DNA of 64,000 nucleotides from Schaalia sp. ZJ405 (GTDB taxonomy: Bacteria > Actinomycetota > Actinomycetes > Actinomycetales > Actinomycetaceae). Position 1 is the first letter of the stretch. Each line of letters begins with the position of its first letter. The stretch spans positions 1,860,001 to 1,924,000 of the forward strand of contig NZ_CP064952.1 of assembly GCF_011038885.2 (NCBI RefSeq), in the 5' to 3' direction. The notes under the pieces are model-generated. The model saw only the letters and a program-made list of their open reading frames with translations. It did no database searches and had not been told where the DNA came from. Shown in pieces: positions 8,050 to 16,674 of this stretch. The position numbers were made by a program, and so were the translations under genes.

Positions 8050-9437
8050 GACTTCCTCTCACTCATACGGTCCATCACGTCGATCGCGCCGTCATCTCGT
8101 GGCATATCGCGGCCCTGGTCGAGCCTATCGGCAATCGCTCCCGAATATGTCCTGGGAACGCGCTCGCCCAGACGAGATACGACCTCGTAACTGATTGTGC
8201 CCGTCAGGTCCGCCCACTCATCAGCGTGGGGGATCAACGGATCCGCCGTGGAATCACCGAACAACACCGCAAGGTCACCCACACGCGCAGGCATCTGACC
8301 ACTGCGGACGCTCGGAAGACCTTCCTCTCCATCGGCCGGTCCCAGATCCACGATGAACTGATCCATGCACACGCGCCCAACAATGTGCGTCCGTATTGGG
8401 CCGTTTAGTGAAATAACCGTCACCGGACCCGTGTTCGACGCCGCCCGCAGCACCCCGTCCGCATAGCCGATCGGGACCAGCCCCAGCCATCGACGGCCAT
8501 GCGCACGCCACGTTCCTCCGTACGAGGCCGGGGCTTCGTCCTCGGTCACCTTGACGCTGGTCAACGGCGCACTCAGCGTCATCGCCGGGCGCAAACCCAA
8601 CTCAGCGGACGTCGCGACCGAAGGGTCGGGGCTGAGGCCATACACCCCAATACCTGCACGAACCATGTCGTAGTGAGTCTCGGGATGCCAGAGGATTCCC
8701 GAGGTTGCAGCCAAGTGCCGGATCTGAGGACGCACCCCCGCCTGGGCAAGAATCTCTAGGCCCTGCTCGAAAATCTCCACGTGCCTGGCGGTCGATGCAT
8801 TCCCCTCGTCCGACGGATCATCCGCCCTCGACAGGTGACTCCACGCACCGACAACGTCAACAAGCCCCGCGTCCTGCGCCATGCGCACAGCCGACGCTAA
8901 CGCTGGGACATCCGCCAAGGTTGAGCCAGCGCGCGACATGCCCGTATCGATCTTCACGTGAATACGGGCCTTGATTTGCGCACTGTTCATTGGGGAGGCA
9001 TCGTCCTCGTCCCTCTCACGCAGAGCACGCACCGCCTGACAGATTTCCGCCAGAGCCCACGTCCAGGACACCGACAGATCAATGTCTGCTGCAATGGCGG
9101 CCTGCCACTGATCCCCAGGCCGAGCAATCCACGCAAGAATCGGTGCATCCTGTCTGCGGATTCCCGCCTCGTCGAGCCCTCGCCGCAGTTCCAGGGCCTC
9201 CGTCAGCTGGGCAACCCCCAACCAATCCGCCCCCGAATGCAGCGCCGCGAGCGCAACGGGAAGCAATCCGTGACCATACGCATCGGCTTTGACCACGGCG
9301 AGTTGCTTCGCAGACGGGGCCGCACGCCTGAGAACCTGAAGATTTGCTTCGATTGCGTCAAGGTCCACGTGTGCCCTCGACGGGTAGCCTTTGGGGTCAA
9401 AGGTGGCGGATGCGTAGTCGTCGCGTTGCTGGGTCAC
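8046..9437 (-). CDS. alr: Alanine racemase
   Basis: 463-residue PLP enzyme interconverting L- and D-alanine for peptidoglycan. The PLP lysine lies in VVKADAYGHG (about residue 50 from the chosen start); VKIDTGMSR, the catalytic tyrosine in IGYADG and GRVCMDQ follow. It is longer than usual (about 370-390) because of an insertion near RERDEDDASPM, which contains a copy of the dispersed word (9001-9011), and a C-terminal tail. The start is uncertain: ATG at 9497 is possible, but its extra residues look non-coding, while GTG 9437 has an extended -10 (TGG-GATACT, 9444-9449) 6 nt upstream and fits a leaderless start. Coupled to tsaE. Confidence 0.9.
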   Translation of the reverse strand: MTQQRDDYASATFDPKGYPSRAHVDLDAIEANLQVLRRAAPSAKQLAVVKADAYGHGLLPVALAALHSGADWLGVAQLTEALELRRGLDEAGIRRQDAPILAWIARPGDQWQAAIAADIDLSVSWTWALAEICQAVRALRERDEDDASPMNSAQIKARIHVKIDTGMSRAGSTLADVPALASAVRMAQDAGLVDVVGAWSHLSRADDPSDEGNASTARHVEIFEQGLEILAQAGVRPQIRHLAATSGILWHPETHYDMVRAGIGVYGLSPDPSVATSAELGLRPAMTLSAPLTSVKVTEDEAPASYGGTWRAHGRRWLGLVPIGYADGVLRAASNTGPVTVISLNGPIRTHIVGRVCMDQFIVDLGPADGEEGLPSVRSGQMPARVGDLAVLFGDSTADPLIPHADEWADLTGTISYEVVSRLGERVPRTYSGAIADRLDQGRDMPRDDGAIDVMDRMSERKS

Positions 9438-9452
9438 CCGACCAGTATCCCA
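9438..9452 (-). promoter_or_regulatory. Possible leaderless extended -10 for alr
   Basis: On the minus strand TGG precedes GATACT (9444-9449), then 6 nt to GTG 9437. This is an extended -10 at leaderless spacing. It supports the downstream alr start. Confidence 0.3.
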
Positions 9453-9614
9453 CCACGTGTGGGCTTGCCGCGCTGTCTGCCGCTGTATCGGTTTCATTTC
9501 ATGCTCGAGGCATTAAGGCACGCCAGAAAGCGCATCTCTGAAGACCCGACAGGTTCCAACGGCCCAATCGCGGCCAACAGATCGGAACGAACACAACCTC
9601 TGTCTGTGATTGTC

Positions 9615-9737
9615 GGACAAAAACGTCACAATGAAAAGATTCGCTGTCACACAAACGACCGAAAACCCCCACATTTCACCCGATCCGCGCCAAAAACGTC
9701 ACAACGAAAAGATTCATTGCTACGCAAACGGCAGGCA
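9615..9737. repeat. Two-unit intergenic repeat, copy A
   Basis: Two related units of about 40 nt, each beginning ACGTCACAAYGAAAAGATTC, start at 9621 and 9694, exactly 73 nt apart. The second continues ATTGCTACGCAAACGGC. A matching pair with the same 73-nt offset and orientation occurs at 41970-42080. Copy A lies in the gap between the end of the DUF559-like gene and alr. It does not encode a protein that I can see. Confidence 0.75.
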
Positions 9738-9818
9738 CCTCGAAACCGCGGTCCGCAAGCGCCGACCGTCACGCCTTCCACCGTGACGAAGCCGTGGTTG
9801 TGAGTGTGACCGTGACTG

Positions 9819-10958
9819 TCACCTCAGGAAAATGGCGGCGTATTCCAATGCTCGACCTCGTGGCACTCCCGCCTGAGGTGCCACGGTCAGAATCCACGCA
9901 AGCAAACGGTCCCTCAAGACGTCGGGGCTAAGCAGATCGTTCCAATTCACATGGAACACTTTGTAGCCTTGATTCTCGATGTCTGTTTGGCGTTCCATTT
10001 GCTTGTGTGTTGCTCGGATAAATTCACCCTCTGTTCGCCCCATCTTCGCGACGCCGTCGAATTCAATGACGATGCGAAATTCCGGGAAAGCGAAGTCAGC
10101 GAAGTACACACCGCGGTCCCCTCGGATGCGCAGTTGTGGCCTCATGCTCTGGGGAAACAACGTCAAGAGGACCGCCGCGAGGACACATTCACCGACACTC
10201 TCGAAGAGACCCGATGCGCTCGTCATGATTGTCCGCGCCTGATTGCCGTTTCGTAGGCGTTGCCTGTGAGCTTCGTACTCGTCAAGTCGAGCAAGGAGTT
10301 GCTCGCGCACCTCTTTCTCGCGTCGAAGCGATTCCTTCATGTCGAAGCGGTTAAAGCGTGAAAGTGAGCGAAGAATCTGGGATACCGCGACGAAAGCATG
10401 GAGGCCAGGTCGTGTCAAAGCCATGAGCACGGCGGTTTCCTCGCAGCTATCAACGTACAGACAATGATCCACCCCGTTGCTCCGGTCATCGAACGCATGG
10501 ACACCGACGTCAAAGCGAGATACAGATGGAACCGTAGGCGGACCCACGACTATCCGCCTGGGTGTCACCGACATGAGTGTGCTGGCCGGGACACTCATGA
10601 ATGTGCATTGACGAGTACGAGCCTCAATGATTCCACGGGGAGTCTGAATCTGATACAACTCGATGGGACGAATACGCCCCTGTGAACGAACGGTGACGGG
10701 CGGGTTCTTCTCCCACTGCCCGATACCGTGAATGATCAGCGCTGATTCATGTGTAAACGTGATCGGGGCGATGGCGGTGGAGTTGACTGCAATAACTCGC
10801 GCTGTGTTGATTGTTTGGCGGATCATCCAGTCTGGCTGGGTGAATTCACCGTCCTCAAGTTCAAGGATGGTACGCCTGGTAATCGGCACGTACGGACATG
10901 TGAGTTGACCGCGTTGTTTCTTATTGAGTACCCGTACTCGTGACGCAATTCCCTTCAT
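9819..10958 (-). CDS. Predicted nuclease-like protein with C-terminal DUF559/Vsr-type domain
   Basis: 379 residues. The C-terminal ~110 residues look like a PD-(D/E)xK/Vsr-type fold: Asp288 (FADF), then IVIEFDG with Glu299 and Asp301, a helix, and HVNWNDLL at the end. The N-terminal part (TRRTILELEDG, then a region resembling AbiEi-like/DUF559 actinobacterial proteins) is unassigned. The His that often follows the EFDG motif in DUF559 is not at its usual place, so catalysis is uncertain. A GTG at 11000 is an alternative start. It sits between nnrD and alr, interrupting an otherwise standard order, and is probably monocistronic. Possible roles include DNA repair or defence; none is shown. Confidence 0.6.
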   Translation of the reverse strand: MKGIASRVRVLNKKQRGQLTCPYVPITRRTILELEDGEFTQPDWMIRQTINTARVIAVNSTAIAPITFTHESALIIHGIGQWEKNPPVTVRSQGRIRPIELYQIQTPRGIIEARTRQCTFMSVPASTLMSVTPRRIVVGPPTVPSVSRFDVGVHAFDDRSNGVDHCLYVDSCEETAVLMALTRPGLHAFVAVSQILRSLSRFNRFDMKESLRREKEVREQLLARLDEYEAHRQRLRNGNQARTIMTSASGLFESVGECVLAAVLLTLFPQSMRPQLRIRGDRGVYFADFAFPEFRIVIEFDGVAKMGRTEGEFIRATHKQMERQTDIENQGYKVFHVNWNDLLSPDVLRDRLLAWILTVAPQAGVPRGRALEYAAIFLR

Positions 10959-11098
10959 CCACCGATCGTTGACTGTGGTGTTGACCGTACACAAGGACAC
11001 GCAAACGACCTGTGCATCGCGGCCTTAAAAGTGAGCGCTGTGGAGAACACGCTCGTCCTCGTCAATGAAGAGGACATGGGGGAGGTCACCTGGTTCGG

Positions 11099-12178
11099 TC
11101 ACGCAAGGAGGCCACCGATGACCGAGGGAATCTCGCGCGCAATGTCGAGCGCCGCGATAGGGCCGCCGGCTGGGCCGTGGCGTAGAGCTGCACGTTTGCC
11201 GGCTTCGGCGTGAATCCAGACGCCGGCCACCACGGTGTCCATGAACGAGGACGAGGCCGCTCCCCCTCCCCACGAGGCCCCTTCCGATTCTGTTGGGAAC
11301 GAGGACGAGGCGCCTGCTGAGGCCAGCGACGACGAATCATCAGCGGACTGCGCTGACTGCGACGAACGGGCTGTTCGTGCCCGCCACCCGGCGAGGAGAC
11401 CAACGAGAACTCCGGCGAGGACGTCACCGGCTCCTGCAACTCCGGTCCACCCCAGCCCCGGTCCAACAACCTCAAGAGTGCCGTGAGGAGAGGCAATGTA
11501 TGTGTGTGAACCTTTAAGCACCGTGATCGCGCCGGTGTGTTCGGCGAGCATTCGCGCGGTTGTTACAGGATCGGCGTCAACGTCAGCTCGGCTGGTGCGT
11601 TGCCCAAGTGCGGACGCGAGTCGGGCGGCTTCACCGGCGTGGGGCGTGAGCACCGCAGTCTGGAGGGCCGGAGATGCTGACGGTTCCTCGGGCGGATTCG
11701 CGGTCCCGGCTGCACGGGCGGTGTCGAGGGGACGGGCCTGCACCCACGAAGGAACCACGCTCAACGCTCCGGCGTCAACAACCAGCGGTAGCTGCGATTC
11801 CAGGCAGAAGGTTGCCAGGTCGGTGGCTGCGTCAACCCGATCGTCATCCATGCCGGGGCCGATGAGGCCTGCCTGTATTTGGCCACCGGAAGTGACGATC
11901 CCCGGGTGACTTGTCAGAACCATGCGCTGAATATCAGCGGGAGCGTCGAGCCGGATCATTCCTGGCCCCGCAGCTTCGGCTCCTGCGCATGCCAGCAGCG
12001 CGGCACCCGGGTACGTGACTGAACCCACGACGAGGCCCGCAACGCCGCGCGTGTACTTGTGGTCGCGTTCGCCGGGGACGTTCAGTATGTGCCGAAAACG
12101 CACGTGATCCACAGAAACGAACTCGTCAAGAGAAGACGCATTCCCCTTACTGCGGCGGACCCTCACACCGTCAGTCAT
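11099..12178 (-). CDS. nnrD: ADP-dependent NAD(P)H-hydrate dehydratase
   Basis: 359 residues, carrying only the dehydratase (CARKD-like, ribokinase-fold) domain that converts hydrated NAD(P)H back to NAD(P)H. The epimerase domain usually fused at the N-terminus is absent. Motifs: GVAGLVVGS-TYPGAA, VVDAGAL, LTPHAGEAARL, VLKGSHT and GTGVAGAGDVLAG-like GWTGVAGAGDVLAG. A Ser/Ala/Gly-rich insertion of about 45 residues near 265-310 carries two copies of the dispersed word (11245-11255, 11299-11309), both read as ASSSF. Its ATG overlaps the stop of the large AAA+ gene upstream (ATGA), so the two are co-translated. Confidence 0.9.
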   Translation of the reverse strand: MTDGVRVRRSKGNASSLDEFVSVDHVRFRHILNVPGERDHKYTRGVAGLVVGSVTYPGAALLACAGAEAAGPGMIRLDAPADIQRMVLTSHPGIVTSGGQIQAGLIGPGMDDDRVDAATDLATFCLESQLPLVVDAGALSVVPSWVQARPLDTARAAGTANPPEEPSASPALQTAVLTPHAGEAARLASALGQRTSRADVDADPVTTARMLAEHTGAITVLKGSHTYIASPHGTLEVVGPGLGWTGVAGAGDVLAGVLVGLLAGWRARTARSSQSAQSADDSSSLASAGASSSFPTESEGASWGGGAASSSFMDTVVAGVWIHAEAGKRAALRHGPAGGPIAALDIAREIPSVIGGLLA

Positions 12179-15100
12179 ACCGACCTCTCACCATCTACCT
12201 CGACTCCATGAGTATCCGTGCTCACGGTATTCGTCCCAGGAGTGGCTCGACCGTATCGGCACGCCACCTCAGTGACGATTTCATCACGAATATGACGAAG
12301 AACCTCCGCTGGCAAGTCTGGGGTTTCGGCAATGTCAGCCTTGTGAGCCGTCACAATCTCTTCGCTGAAATTCCGAGCAAAACGCCCATTTGACCTATCT
12401 TTAACGGGCAGCGCCGAATACACACTTTCGACCGAAGAACGCACAAGATCCTCATTGACACTCCACGTCTCCCTCAGAATACGCACGACAATTTCAGCGA
12501 CCTCTCCAGGCGTGTAATCTGGGAATTCGATGACGCGCGGCACACGGGAACGCAACCCTTCGTTTGCATCAAAGAACTGTTCCATCGAATGCGTGTAGCC
12601 GGCAAGAATACACACGAAACGGTGACGGTCATTCTCCAAACGTGGCAGCAGAGTCTCAATTGCCGCACGGCCGAAATCACGGGGACTATCAGGGACATAG
12701 AGGTTGTAGGCCTCGTCGATGAAAAGGACCCCACCCATCGCTTCGTCCACGGCACGCGTCGTGTTCTCTTCGGTGTGTCCAATGTAGGAGCCCACGAGTG
12801 AGGATCTGTCTACTTCTTTCACCGTGGGATTATCCAGAATCCCCAGAGAATTGAATATTTTCGCAACAATGCGGGCAACGGTGGTCTTGCCTGTACCTGG
12901 GTTGCCCGCAAAAACCATGTGGTAGGAGCGCCCTTGCGTGGTGATGCCTTGATTCTCCAAGGCTTTATTCGCCATCGTTTCTTTAACCATGTCACGCACA
13001 GCAGTCTTCACTGAATCCAGGCCGATCATCCTGTCCAGCTGCCCCAGGAGTTCGTCCAAAGTATCGGCGCGTGAGCCCTCGTGTCCATCCGCGTAGGCAC
13101 GAATATCATCGGCTGTGATCATGGAAATATCGAGTCCCTCTGGGGAAATTCCAGACTGCATCTGTTCAATGAGCCGGCTACTCATCACCTGAATCAGAGA
13201 GTCATTGAGATTGCGCACCCACCGGCCATTCGACCGGTCCGAGGACGTGTGGTACTTCGCTTTGACAGTGCGCTCGTACGTGTCAGCGTCGACGGAGTAG
13301 CTCCGCGTGGCCAAGTCACGCAGACCAATATCAACGATCTCGTCAGAGGTATAGTCCTCGAATAAGAAAGAGTTCGGCAAGCGAGACCGCAGGCCGTCGT
13401 TGAGGCGCAGGAAGTCCTGCATCTTGTCCGTGTAGCCGGCGAAGATCACGACGATGTCGTCACGGTGATTCTCCATGTACGCAATGAGTTCATTGATCGC
13501 TTCGGTACCGAAATCATTGGGTCCGCCGTCAGCCAACGAGTATGCCTCGTCAACAAAAAGGACTCCGCCGCGAGCTTTTTCCAAGGCGGCGCGAGTGTTC
13601 TTCGCTGTCCCACCGATCACGTCAGCGACGAGGTCTGAGCGTTGCACCTCCACAAAAGTATCCGACTCAATCGCGCCCGCACGGTGAAGAATTGTCCCCA
13701 GCAGCCGCGCGACCGTGGTCTTTCCGGTACCTGGGTTGCCCAGGAAGAGGCTGTGCATCGTCGGCATCTGTGCGGGCAATCCCTGATCTTTACGCAGCTG
13801 GTTAAGTTTGACCACTGCAATGAAATTGCTGATCTGTTTCTTCACAGAGGCCAAGCCCGTGAGGTTATTCAGAACCTCCATCGGGTCGCTGTCAATTGGC
13901 GAGGCTCCCAGCACTGGCTGATCTGCTGGCTGGGCACTGTCCTCCCACGTGCCCACCCCCTCAGTTTCGACTTCCTGGGCAACCACGCTTGATGTCTGCT
14001 GTCCTTCGAGGACATACTCCAGGCGGATGTCCACCGATGCTTCTTCATTGTGTCGCAGGATCACCGGGCCGGGCAGATCGCCACCATTGATGCGTGTGAA
14101 GCCTCCCTGAGCGACGACAGTAAAGTTCTCAACTTCTGCCTCGATGTGGTCGATAATTGCCTGCGCATCATCAGTGATGACCATTTCAGCACTGTTTGCA
14201 CTGTTGGGAATGAAGGTTGTTATTCCATCGGCTGTCACCCGACCGCTACCAACAGCTTCCAAGTGCACTATGGAACTATCTGTGAACGTGGCGCGGCCAG
14301 CATTCAACACCCATGCCAGAGCACTATTTGTTGCTGTTACACAGGAGGTTTCGTCAATGCTGAGAATCCCTCCTCCTCTGAGGGTAGTGTCCGGGATAAT
14401 CGTGGAATCGCGAATCGTGGCATCACTGGAGTTTTGTAGCAAGATTGAATGATAGTTTTCCCCATAACTATCCAAACCAATCGAAACGTTATCCAGCACA
14501 AGGTTCCCGGAATCGACCGTCAGAGCACAACAATCTTCGGACCCATACAGCGATAGGCACCGAAGGGTCGCTTTCTTCCCCTCCGACACTGTGATTGAAA
14601 AATTCAGGGTTACTTCGTCTGAGCTTCCGACTCCCTCGATGGTGCAATTAGGTGGAGCGATGAGAAAATTGCCGTCCGACAGATAATAGTCACCTGGCGA
14701 TAGGCGGAATACGTCATCTTTCCCCATCAACGGGAAGTATGCGGGCGAAAAGAAATCCATGTCCGGAGTAATGTTCCAGGTCTTTGGTACTCGTTGCCCC
14801 TGGGCCTTTTCTACCATCACAGCATCAGGAACACGAACTTCACTGTTTTCCCACCACACAGAGGGACGCACCGTTGCATCACTGGATAACTCGTGAATGA
14901 TCAGCGTGGAATCTCGACAGAAGCACTCAACTACCTCACCACCCTGCACGACGATGGTGTGGCAGTAGATATCAGCACCGCTTTCGGCCACGATCATGCG
15001 CTTACCTGGCAGAACAGTAAAGTCTATCCTGCCGTGTCCACGAACTCGGCTCCCACCCGAGGCCGTGAGAATTGACAGAGAGCTGTCAACGAAGGTCACA

Positions 15101-15549
15101 TCCGAACTCTTACTGATGCTCACGGGCCCCAACGAAGACTTCACGACAGATGCCGTGGCCTGTTCCAACGCCATCGCGTTCTGATTCGTTGACACGGTGA
15201 CGGCATCAAGGGACAGCGTCGAATTCTCCGCATAAATCGCCGGGTACGCCTCCTCACTCTTGTGGGCAATTGCCACATTGAGGAGGAGCATATTCCCTCC
15301 GCGTAACGTCACAGCATTATCATTAAACACGTCAAGCGTCAGGTTCCTTAACTCACCCTGACCGTGACTTTGCCGAACCGCAAATTGCAGCACAGTTGCG
15401 GGACCAACACCGTATAGACCTCTCCCTTGGAGATCAACGACACCACCGGACACCCGGTAAACTCCCGCAGTGAGCGTCAGGTAGTGTCCCTCTGGTGTTT
15501 GAGCTAGGGCCCTCTCGAAGATATCTGGCGACACGTAGTTCACTGCCAT
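12175..15549 (-). CDS. Beta-helix protein with tandem CbxX/CfqX-type AAA+ ATPase domains
   Basis: 1124 residues. Residues 1 to about 525 form two homologous right-handed parallel beta-helix-like halves (first from PEGHYLTLTAGVY, second from DDVFRLSPGDYYL), each rich in short V/I/L strands and N/D/S turns. A linker of about 40 residues precedes two AAA+ modules of the CbxX/CfqX (SpoVK/EccA-like) class. Walker A GNPGTGKTT with Lys610 and Lys888, Walker B LFVDEAY (Asp667-Glu668) and LFIDEAY (Asp945-Glu946), and GLRSR sensor/arginine stretches occur in both. No signal peptide, so cytoplasmic. RBS AAGGAG is near the ATG. It overlaps nnrD by 4 nt. Such ATPases remodel protein complexes; its client is unknown. 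Confidence 0.85.
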   Translation of the reverse strand: MAVNYVSPDIFERALAQTPEGHYLTLTAGVYRVSGGVVDLQGRGLYGVGPATVLQFAVRQSHGQGELRNLTLDVFNDNAVTLRGGNMLLLNVAIAHKSEEAYPAIYAENSTLSLDAVTVSTNQNAMALEQATASVVKSSLGPVSISKSSDVTFVDSSLSILTASGGSRVRGHGRIDFTVLPGKRMIVAESGADIYCHTIVVQGGEVVECFCRDSTLIIHELSSDATVRPSVWWENSEVRVPDAVMVEKAQGQRVPKTWNITPDMDFFSPAYFPLMGKDDVFRLSPGDYYLSDGNFLIAPPNCTIEGVGSSDEVTLNFSITVSEGKKATLRCLSLYGSEDCCALTVDSGNLVLDNVSIGLDSYGENYHSILLQNSSDATIRDSTIIPDTTLRGGGILSIDETSCVTATNSALAWVLNAGRATFTDSSIVHLEAVGSGRVTADGITTFIPNSANSAEMVITDDAQAIIDHIEAEVENFTVVAQGGFTRINGGDLPGPVILRHNEEASVDIRLEYVLEGQQTSSVVAQEVETEGVGTWEDSAQPADQPVLGASPIDSDPMEVLNNLTGLASVKKQISNFIAVVKLNQLRKDQGLPAQMPTMHSLFLGNPGTGKTTVARLLGTILHRAGAIESDTFVEVQRSDLVADVIGGTAKNTRAALEKARGGVLFVDEAYSLADGGPNDFGTEAINELIAYMENHRDDIVVIFAGYTDKMQDFLRLNDGLRSRLPNSFLFEDYTSDEIVDIGLRDLATRSYSVDADTYERTVKAKYHTSSDRSNGRWVRNLNDSLIQVMSSRLIEQMQSGISPEGLDISMITADDIRAYADGHEGSRADTLDELLGQLDRMIGLDSVKTAVRDMVKETMANKALENQGITTQGRSYHMVFAGNPGTGKTTVARIVAKIFNSLGILDNPTVKEVDRSSLVGSYIGHTEENTTRAVDEAMGGVLFIDEAYNLYVPDSPRDFGRAAIETLLPRLENDRHRFVCILAGYTHSMEQFFDANEGLRSRVPRVIEFPDYTPGEVAEIVVRILRETWSVNEDLVRSSVESVYSALPVKDRSNGRFARNFSEEIVTAHKADIAETPDLPAEVLRHIRDEIVTEVACRYGRATPGTNTVSTDTHGVEVDGERSV

Positions 15550-15741
15550 GACACTCCTTCATTCTGTCACCGCCGAGTGTGACGACCTCCAAGCGCACAC
15601 AGATATTCAGCAAGCTTGCGGCTCCATCTCAGTATATCTCCCCACAGTCATGCCAATAGCATCTGACCTGTACTGAGCAAGAGGACCTGAGGAAAGCGCT
15701 GGCATCACCCAAGGAAAGAAACCATCCGGGACCCTCGGCAA
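15550..15741. other. Gap upstream of the AAA+ gene
   Basis: About 190 nt. It contains a possible -10 (TATACT, minus strand, 15631-15636) without a well-spaced -35, and otherwise nothing recognisable. Confidence 0.3.
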
Positions 15742-16674
15742 TTACCCGGCAGCGTCGATCCCTTTCGCAACACCGGCGAGGACGGCTCCGATGAGCACAC
15801 AGACAACGCCGCCCGCAGTCCACAGGAGCTCACGCTTGGTGCGAGTTTCTCCGAGCCACCAGATGCCCAGAGGTGTCGAAATGAGGATGCCGAGCTGGGT
15901 GAGTGTGAAGCCGGAGGCAACACCGACCCGCGCTGAGCCAACCTGAAGCAGGACCACGGCGATGCACCAGATGATGCCGACGCTCATGAGTGTGAGGGTG
16001 TTAAAGTTCCGAATTTTCAGGGGCTCACGCGCCGTGGATCCCACGGGAGAACGCAGTGCGTGAAGCCCGAAGTAGCCGAAGCAGTATGACGTGTAGCCGA
16101 TTGCCTGGGGCAGGAGGATGGCCGCGCCCTCGACGCCGAACCAACGTCCAATGAGAACGTAAGCAACCAGGCCAATCGTTGACGTGATGAGCAGCCGAGT
16201 GCCTCGCCCCCAGTCAAGGTCGGACGCTTGGGAACCGGCCTCGGTGCGAGACACCAGCCAGATACCCGCGCTCAGCAAGATAATCGAAAGAACTCCAACG
16301 GGGAGGGATAACCCGTTTCGCCACTCACCAAAGAGAAGGATCCCGGCCAGGGACATCAACCCCAGCTGCCCACCCGTGGTGATGGGGATGGTTCGTGAAA
16401 CCCCGAGCACGGCAAAGCATGTGAGCTGTTCACACAGGCCCCAGCCGAGAAATAGTCCGGAAATCAACGCCACGGCGACGTCACGCAGATTCCAGTTCAC
16501 GTGAAGGAACGGCGTGATCGCAGCGGCGGTCAACAGGCCACCGGACACCACTCCGAGGATGCGTTGGCGGTCCGACGCCTGGATTTTCCCAATGAATGTT
16601 GTCTGAAGTCCAAACAGGATGGACGGAAGGACAGCGAGGAAATAATCCAGAGCTGTCGGCGCAGTCGCGCTCAC
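15742..16674 (-). CDS. GRP-family sugar transporter (drug/metabolite superfamily)
   Basis: 310-residue membrane protein with about ten hydrophobic helices and the layout of the glucose/ribose porter (GlcU/RbsU) branch of the DMT superfamily: a conserved N-terminal LPSILFGLQ, TTGGQLGLMSLAGILLFGEW and a second half ending in TLTQLGILISTPLGIWWLGE. It probably imports a sugar by proton symport; the sugar cannot be told. The GTG start overlaps the glmS stop (GTGA), so it is likely co-expressed with glmS, which makes an amino-sugar substrate plausible but unproven. Confidence 0.78.
   Translation of the reverse strand: MSATAPTALDYFLAVLPSILFGLQTTFIGKIQASDRQRILGVVSGGLLTAAAITPFLHVNWNLRDVAVALISGLFLGWGLCEQLTCFAVLGVSRTIPITTGGQLGLMSLAGILLFGEWRNGLSLPVGVLSIILLSAGIWLVSRTEAGSQASDLDWGRGTRLLITSTIGLVAYVLIGRWFGVEGAAILLPQAIGYTSYCFGYFGLHALRSPVGSTAREPLKIRNFNTLTLMSVGIIWCIAVVLLQVGSARVGVASGFTLTQLGILISTPLGIWWLGETRTKRELLWTAGGVVCVLIGAVLAGVAKGIDAAG

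Noticed and set aside
8958-9803. A 281-codon + strand frame across the alr start and the repeat.
   Set aside because: It mostly overlaps alr antisense; the part in the repeat is low-complexity and not protein-like.
12350-12385. A short match to the two-unit repeat (GTCACAATCTCTTCGCTGAAATTC) within the AAA+ gene.
   Set aside because: The resemblance covers only the first few bases, lies in coding sequence, and has no second unit 73 nt away.
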